NCBI GenBank assembly: GCA_964537875.1
Contig: CAZIDN010000003.1
Location: forward strand, 81,812 to 145,811
Length of the DNA: 64,000 nt
Source of the DNA: JAPKZH01 sp964537875
Lineage (GTDB): Bacteria; Acidobacteriota; Aminicenantia; Aminicenantales; UBA4085
Direction of reading: 5' to 3'
Made by a program: the position numbers and the translations under genes. Positions 59,710 through 64,000 of this stretch are shown piece after piece. Numbering within the stretch: the stretch's first letter is position 1; the number at the start of each line of letters is the position of its first letter. The notes beneath the pieces are model-generated. The model was not told the origin of the DNA. It worked only from the letters and a program-made list of their open reading frames with translations, and did not search any database.

Positions 59710-60378
59710 TTAAATCTCCTCGACCTCAGCGGTCTGGGACGTCATCTTGGGCTTCTCTACGTCGCCGCGATATACCCAGACTTTGATGCCGATCTGGCCG
59801 TAGGTCGTGAAGGCCTCCGTAAAACCGTAGTCGATATCCGCCCTCAGGGTCTGGAGGGGAAGCCGGCCTCGCAGGTACCATTCCGAGCGGGCGATTTCCA
59901 CTCCGCCCAAGCGCCCAGAGCACATGACCTTGATGCCCTTCGCTCCCATTTTGAGCGCCAGATCGACGGCCTTTCTCATGGCCCGCCGGTAGGCGATCCG
60001 TTTCTCGAGCTGTACGGCGATGCCTTCGCCGACGAGGATAGCACTGAGCTCAGGCTTGTCGACCTCGCGGATATCTACATAAACCTCTCTCTTGGCGATC
60101 CGCTCGAGGAAGCCCTTCAGGTTTTCGATCTCCTTGCCGCCGCGGCCGATGATGATTCCCGGCCTGGCGGTGTGGATGATGGCCCGGATCTTCGGCCCGA
60201 CGCGCTCGATGGCCACTTCCGAGATCCCGGCGTGAAAGTACTTCTCCTTGATCGCCTTCCTCATCCGGAGGTCTTCATGAATGAGGCGGCCGTACTCCGT
60301 GCCCTTAGAAAACCAGCGGGAGCTCCACTGTTTATTGAACCCCAATCTAAAACCATGCGGATGTGTTTTTTGTCCCAC
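59710..60378 (-). CDS. rpsC: 30S ribosomal protein S3
   Basis: 222 aa. GQKTHPHGFRLGFNKQWSSR, the KH-domain loop GIIIGRGGKEIENLK and the C-terminal GVEIARSEWYLRGRLPLQTL plus DYGFTEAFTTYGQIGIKVWV. It forms part of the mRNA entry channel with S4 and S5. Confidence 0.98.
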   Translation of the reverse strand: MGQKTHPHGFRLGFNKQWSSRWFSKGTEYGRLIHEDLRMRKAIKEKYFHAGISEVAIERVGPKIRAIIHTARPGIIIGRGGKEIENLKGFLERIAKREVYVDIREVDKPELSAILVGEGIAVQLEKRIAYRRAMRKAVDLALKMGAKGIKVMCSGRLGGVEIARSEWYLRGRLPLQTLRADIDYGFTEAFTTYGQIGIKVWVYRGDVEKPKMTSQTAEVEEI

Positions 60379-60381
60379 TGA

Positions 60382-60744
60382 CTATCTCCCTTTTTTCTCT
60401 TCAAGATAGATATGGACGTGGCTCGTCCGTTTTAGGATCCTGTGGGCCCTTCCCATGGGAGCCGGACGGATCCGCTTCCAGGCGGGGCCCTGGTTGATCA
60501 AGATTTTAGCGATAGAGAGGTTGTCCACGTCGACATTCGGCACCTTCTGTTGGGCATTGGCGATGGCCGAGCGGAGGGTCTTTTCGACGATCAAGCTAGA
60601 CTTCTTTTTTTCCGAAAAGTGGAGGATGGTCAGGGCTTCTCCCACGAACCGATCTCTGATGAGGTCCGCCACCAGCCGGCATTTACGGGCGGAGACACGG
60701 ACATGCCGGGTGGCTGCGTGTGAAGCATAATTCTTCGTATCCAT
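60382..60744 (-). CDS. rplV: 50S ribosomal protein L22
   Basis: 120 aa. VRVSARKCRLVADLIRDRFV, LRSAIANAQQKVPNVDVDNL and APMGRAHRILKRTSHVHIYL, the last being the tunnel-lining hairpin. One nucleotide separates it from rpsS. Confidence 0.97.
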   Translation of the reverse strand: MDTKNYASHAATRHVRVSARKCRLVADLIRDRFVGEALTILHFSEKKKSSLIVEKTLRSAIANAQQKVPNVDVDNLSIAKILINQGPAWKRIRPAPMGRAHRILKRTSHVHIYLEEKKGR

Positions 60745-60745
60745 G

Positions 60746-61036
60746 TTACTTGCCCACCTTCAACTGTTTGGCCGTCTTGGACGTATGCCCCCTGAAGGTC
60801 CGGGTCGGAGAAAACTCTCCCAATCGGTGGCCGACCATGTTCTCCGTGATGAAGACGGGGATGAACTTTCGTCCGTTATGCACGGCGATGGTCAGGCCGA
60901 CCATCTCGGGGATAATCGTCGAACGCCTGGACCAGGTCTTGATGACTTTGCGTTTCTCACCCTGCGTTTCCATGCCTTTGATTTTTTCCATAAGATGGAT
61001 ATCGATAAACGGACCTTTGCTCAAAGACCTGCCCAT
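60746..61036 (-). CDS. rpsS: 30S ribosomal protein S19
   Basis: 96 aa. GRSLSKGPFIDIHLMEKIKG, KTWSRRSTIIPEMVGLTIAV and HNGRKFIPVFITENMVGHRL with GEFSPTRTFRGH. Its ATG overlaps the rplB stop by one base. Confidence 0.97.
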   Translation of the reverse strand: MGRSLSKGPFIDIHLMEKIKGMETQGEKRKVIKTWSRRSTIIPEMVGLTIAVHNGRKFIPVFITENMVGHRLGEFSPTRTFRGHTSKTAKQLKVGK

Positions 61037-61863
61037 TACTTACTCCTTCTCCTGACGATAAAACCTTTTGTTCGTTTGTTCCTTCTCGTCTTATAGCCCT
61101 TCGTCGGGATGCCTTCCGGACTGACGGGATGACGGCCCCCTTTGGAGCGGCCTTCTCCGCCGCCATGCGGATGGTCGATTGGGTTCATGGCCGTGCCGCG
61201 GACATGAGGCCTCCAGCCCATCCAGCGCGTTCGACCGGCTTTGCCGACGCTGATATTCTGGTGGTCGAGGTTCCCGACTTGCCCGATGGTAGCTCGGCAG
61301 TCCAGGTGAATTTTCCGGATCTCGGACGAGGGGAGCCTGACCTGGGCGTAATCGCCTTCTTTGGCCAGGATCTGGGCGCCGGAGCCGGCGGTCCGGACGA
61401 TCTGGCCGCCCTTGTTCTTCTGCAACTCGATGTTGTGGATCACCGTGCCGAGGGGGATATTCCGGAGCAGCGTGGAATTGCCGGGCAGGATATCCACGAC
61501 CTTATCCGAAGAGACGATCACCTGGCCGACCCGGAGGTCGACGGGGGCGAGGATATAGCGGCGTTCTCCATCCTTGTACTTGATCAAGGAGATGAACGAG
61601 GAACGGTTCGGGTCGTACTCGATTGTTTCGACGATCCCCCCGATATCCAGCTTGTCCCGCTTGAAGTCGAGGATCCGGTACATTTTCTTGTGCCCGCCGC
61701 CCCTGTGGCGCATCGAGAGGTGCCCCCTGTTGTCTCGCCCTCCGGACTTGGGCAGGTACGTCAGCAGCGGCTTGTACGGCCGGGTCGCCGTGAGCTCCTC
61801 ATACGTCAACGTCGTCCGGTGCCGCAAGCCCGCCGTCTCTGGTCTGTAGGATTTGATACCCAT
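61036..61863 (-). CDS. rplB: 50S ribosomal protein L2
   Basis: 275 aa from ATG 61863, one base after the rplW stop; five further in-frame codons upstream are not needed. GIKSYRPETAGLRHRTTLTY, GGRDNRGHLSMRHRGGGHKK, NIELQKNKGGQIVRTAGSGA and the catalytic-centre loop RGTAMNPIDHPHGGGEGRSK (with the conserved His). One of the most conserved proteins in the window. Confidence 0.98.
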   Translation of the reverse strand: MGIKSYRPETAGLRHRTTLTYEELTATRPYKPLLTYLPKSGGRDNRGHLSMRHRGGGHKKMYRILDFKRDKLDIGGIVETIEYDPNRSSFISLIKYKDGERRYILAPVDLRVGQVIVSSDKVVDILPGNSTLLRNIPLGTVIHNIELQKNKGGQIVRTAGSGAQILAKEGDYAQVRLPSSEIRKIHLDCRATIGQVGNLDHQNISVGKAGRTRWMGWRPHVRGTAMNPIDHPHGGGEGRSKGGRHPVSPEGIPTKGYKTRRNKRTKGFIVRRRSK

Positions 61864-61864
61864 G

Positions 61865-62161
61865 TTAGACTGCCTCAAAATATTCGATCATTTTTTCGCC
61901 TTCCTTGAGCCGGACGAAGGCTTTTTTCCAGTTTTTTGTCATGCCCGTATTGCGGCCCATGCGTCTCTCTTTGCCCACCTTGATCTGCGTCCGGACGCCT
62001 TCCACCTTGACCTTGAACAATTGCTCAACAGCCTTCTTGATCTCGGACTTGTTGGCGTCCATGGCCACTTCAAAACAGACGTCCCGGTTTTTCTCCTTGA
62101 GCGCCGTGCTCTTTTCCGTGATCACGGGCCGGATGATGATCTGATAGGGGTCCTTGTTCAC
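61865..62161 (-). CDS. rplW: 50S ribosomal protein L23
   Basis: 98 aa from a GTG at 62161 that overlaps the rplD stop as GTGA and has GGAG 9 nt upstream; a longer frame starts in rplD but would add an unconserved N-terminus. NKDPYQIIIRPVITEKSTAL, FEVAMDANKSEIKKAVEQLF and the GRNTGMTKNWKKAFVRL ending identify L23, the exit-tunnel dock for trigger factor and SRP. Confidence 0.95.
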   Translation of the reverse strand: MNKDPYQIIIRPVITEKSTALKEKNRDVCFEVAMDANKSEIKKAVEQLFKVKVEGVRTQIKVGKERRMGRNTGMTKNWKKAFVRLKEGEKMIEYFEAV

Positions 62162-62778
62162 TTCAATTTCTCCATCAAAGACTCGAAGGCCTGTTGGCTT
62201 AAAACAAGCCATTTATATTTCAAAACGTCATGGGTGTTGACGAGGCTCCAGTCGACGGCCTTGACCCTGCGGAGATTCTTGAGGGACATGAAGAGATTGG
62301 CGTTGTCCCAGCTGTCGACAACCAGCGCGGAATCGACATGGAGGCCCTTGAGCAGTTCGGCGGCGGCCTTTGTTTTGGCTTCTTTGAGCTTCAGGTCATC
62401 CAGGATCAGCAGCTGCTTTTCGGAAAATTTCAGGGCGAGCGCCGATCTCAAAGCGTTCTTCTTGGCCGCTTTGGGGAGCTCGTAGGAATAGTCCCTGGGC
62501 TGGGGCCCGAAGGTCGTTCCGCCTTTCCGCCAGAGCGGCGACCGGGTGGCTCCGGCGCGGGCCCGGCCCGTGCCTTTCTGCCGCCAGGGCTTGCGGTTGC
62601 TGCCGCTGACCATGGCCCGGGTTTTCGTGGCGGCCGTGCCCTGCCGCTGGTTGGCCTGGTAGTTGACGGCTGCCTCATAGAGAAGATGCGACTTGACCGG
62701 ATAGGAAAAGACTCCTTCCGGAAGCTTGATCTCCGATTTGACTTTTCCGCTCTTGTCCAATACTTGCGCTTTTTCCAT
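62158..62778 (-). CDS. rplD: 50S ribosomal protein L4
   Basis: 206 aa from ATG 62778. NYQANQRQGTAATKTRAMVS, GSNRKPWRQKGTGRARAGAT, RSPLWRKGGTTFGPQPRDYS and KKNALRSALALKFSEKQL form the L4 signature with the tunnel loop intact. In E. coli L4 also represses the S10 operon. Ends overlapping the rplW start. Confidence 0.97.
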   Translation of the reverse strand: MEKAQVLDKSGKVKSEIKLPEGVFSYPVKSHLLYEAAVNYQANQRQGTAATKTRAMVSGSNRKPWRQKGTGRARAGATRSPLWRKGGTTFGPQPRDYSYELPKAAKKNALRSALALKFSEKQLLILDDLKLKEAKTKAAAELLKGLHVDSALVVDSWDNANLFMSLKNLRRVKAVDWSLVNTHDVLKYKWLVLSQQAFESLMEKLK

Positions 62779-62790
62779 GGTCAACTCTTC

Positions 62791-63414
62791 TTAAGCCTTA
62801 TGGATTAAGACATAGCCTCCGTTGGGGCCGGGGATCGCCCCTTTGACCACCAGGAGGTTGTTCTCTTTGTCCGTCTCAAAAACCGTCAGGTTGCGGACCG
62901 TCACCCGGTCATAACCCATATGCCCGCCCATCCTGAGGCCGCGGACGACCCGCGATGGATACGAGGAGGCGCCGATAGAACCGGGGGCCCTGTGGAACAT
63001 GGAGCCGTGGGAGGCCCCTCCCCCCCTGAAATGGTGGCGCTTCACAACGCCGGCAAAGCCTTTTCCCTTGCTCGTCCCGGTGACGTGGACCTTTTCGCCG
63101 GCCTTGAAGATATCCACAAAAAATTGATCGCCTTCCTTGACTTCTCCTTGCCCCCCATAGTGGAACTCTCTAAGGACTTTGGTCACGGGAGATTCGGATT
63201 TTTTGAAATGTCCCTGAGCGGCCTTTTTCGGTTTCTTGACCGCCTTCTCTTCGACCAAGCCTAACTGGAGGGCCGCATAGCCGTCTTTATCCTTGGCTTT
63301 CTTCTGGATGACCGTGCAGGGCCCGGCTTTGATGACGGTGAGAGGGATAGAATTCCCCTCATCGTCAAAGCCCTGGGTCATCCCGATTTTCTTCCCGATC
63401 AGGCCTTCCACCAT
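62791..63414 (-). CDS. rplC: 50S ribosomal protein L3
   Basis: 207 aa. LIGKKIGMTQGFDDEGNSIP, the extension reaching the peptidyl transferase centre HHFRGGGASHGSMFHRAPGS, and RMGGHMGYDRVTVRNLTVF. It is separated from rpsJ by 3 nt and from rplD by 12 nt. Confidence 0.98.
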   Translation of the reverse strand: MVEGLIGKKIGMTQGFDDEGNSIPLTVIKAGPCTVIQKKAKDKDGYAALQLGLVEEKAVKKPKKAAQGHFKKSESPVTKVLREFHYGGQGEVKEGDQFFVDIFKAGEKVHVTGTSKGKGFAGVVKRHHFRGGGASHGSMFHRAPGSIGASSYPSRVVRGLRMGGHMGYDRVTVRNLTVFETDKENNLLVVKGAIPGPNGGYVLIHKA

Positions 63415-63417
63415 GGC

Positions 63418-63738
63418 TTATTCTCCTCCCGTTCCGAACGCTTGGATCTCCACATCGATGCCGGCGGGCAAATCGAGCTTCTGGAGCTCTTCGATCGTCT
63501 CGTTATTGTATTCGCTGATGTCGATCAATCGTTTGTGGACTCTCATTTCAAAATGTTCTCGGGATTTTTTATCGACATGAGGAGAACGAAGGACACAGAA
63601 GCGGTGAATCCGCGTCGGCAACGGTATCGGACCGGAGATACTCGCGCCTGTTCTTTTGGCCTTTACCACGATGTCCTTGACGGACTGGTCCAGCAGTCTG
63701 TGGTCAAATGACTTTAATCGAATTCTTATTTTTTCCAT
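63418..63738 (-). CDS. rpsJ: 30S ribosomal protein S10
   Basis: 106 aa. EKIRIRLKSFDHRLLDQSVK, RTGASISGPIPLPTRIHRFC, LRSPHVDKKSREHFEMRVHK and RLIDISEYNNETIEELQKLD. Also NusE, a transcription antitermination factor. First ribosomal gene of the operon; a dispersed repeat lies between it and tuf. Confidence 0.98.
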   Translation of the reverse strand: MEKIRIRLKSFDHRLLDQSVKDIVVKAKRTGASISGPIPLPTRIHRFCVLRSPHVDKKSREHFEMRVHKRLIDISEYNNETIEELQKLDLPAGIDVEIQAFGTGGE

Positions 63739-63784
63739 GGTCTATCCTTCGTTCTCTACAATCTATCGACTTTTTTTATTCCTG

Positions 63785-63957
63785 TTCCGTTGCGTGCTTC
63801 TTGGCGCGGCAATCTGACCTGAAAGGTCATTCCGAGCAAAGCGAGGAATCTCCTCTTCTGTTGCGAATGGCAGAGGAGATTGCCACGGCACAAAGCGCCT
63901 CGCAACGACTTCGTCGGATGGCTTCGTCACGTCGTTCCTCGCCATGACAACGTCCTC
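63785..63957. repeat. Dispersed repeat, copy B, between tuf and rpsJ
   Basis: Contains GTCATTCCGAGCAAAGCGAG and the next 11 bases, identical to the copy at 32587. Here the unit is longer: AATCTCCTCT (63848-63857) is partly inverted as AGAGGAGATT (63873-63882), and CTCGCAACGAC, CGTCACGTCGTTCCTCGCCA continue it. It occupies almost the whole tuf-rpsJ gap, where most genomes have only a short spacer. Confidence 0.7.
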
Positions 63958-63960
63958 TCC

Positions 63961-64000
63961 TTACTCGATGACTTCCGTGACCGACCCGGCTCCCACCGTC
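63961..64000 (-). CDS. tuf: Elongation factor Tu, C-terminal end only
   Basis: The minus frame reads TVGAGSVTEVIE followed by a TAA (63961-63963). TVGAG-VTE-IE is the near-invariant C-terminus of EF-Tu, and tuf is the expected neighbour of rpsJ. The rest lies beyond the window. Confidence 0.9.
   Translation of the reverse strand, partial: TVGAGSVTEVIE

Noticed and set aside
1..64000. CRISPR arrays, tRNA or rRNA genes
   Set aside because: No regularly spaced direct repeats and no tRNA- or rRNA-like conserved segments were seen by eye on either strand.

Overview
The window looks like a chromosome segment of a diderm, G+C-rich bacterium. I would place it near Acidobacteriota or Candidatus Aminicenantota. 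The grounds are two Hanks-type Ser/Thr kinases with an N-terminal zinc ribbon and a TolB-like/TPR C-terminus, many secreted 6-bladed beta-propeller proteins, outer-membrane beta-barrel proteins, lipoproteins and a complete S10-spc-alpha ribosomal operon. The lineage is an inference from gene content; no 16S gene is present.

Region 1 (1-22.6 kb) is accessory and scarred. It opens with debris: two amidohydrolase remnants, a DUF234-type AAA ATPase whose 3' end runs into the last ~100 codons of an hsdM gene, and a decayed gene split by a 170-bp MITE-like element with terminal inverted repeats and a 9-bp target duplication. Five secreted beta-propeller genes sharing a G(Q/E)GPGE motif, two tandem outer-membrane barrel genes, two paralogous kinase/TPR genes, a nucleoside hydrolase, an M20 peptidase and two toxin-antitoxin pairs (RHH/RelE and AbrB/PIN) fill the rest. 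Near-identical REP-like inverted repeats sit at 7.84 and 11.90 kb, with a related copy at 38.83 kb.

Region 2 (22.6-30.1 kb, all minus strand) has two blocks. The first is a tight operon of three extended SDRs, an Aur1-like PAP2 membrane enzyme and a CPBP-family membrane protein, probably making or remodelling a membrane lipid. The second is a visibly more G+C-rich block: a class III aminotransferase followed by an in-frame mosaic of dihydropyrimidinase and hydantoin/Asp-Glu racemase pieces and a group II decarboxylase cut off just before its PLP lysine.

Region 3 (30.4-48.4 kb) is mostly housekeeping: a sugar-binding lipoprotein, PfkB kinase plus MTA phosphorylase, a sirtuin, larC-folE-metG, tsaC, an outer-membrane protein, a LEA14-like protein with a GT2 glycosyltransferase, cca-galE-mltD and a TrpB2. 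Structured intergenic sequences stand out: a long multi-stem element at 33.7 kb, a nested inverted repeat at 34.8 kb and a 145-bp element with perfect 33-bp arms at 42.4 kb.

Region 4 (48.4-64 kb, minus strand) is the ribosomal superoperon in canonical order from tuf (C-terminus only) and rpsJ through secY-adk-map-infA-rpmJ to rpoA-rplQ, with many 4-nt stop/start overlaps and a terminator-like hairpin after rplQ. A dispersed repeat separates tuf from rpsJ. I see no tRNA, rRNA or CRISPR array.
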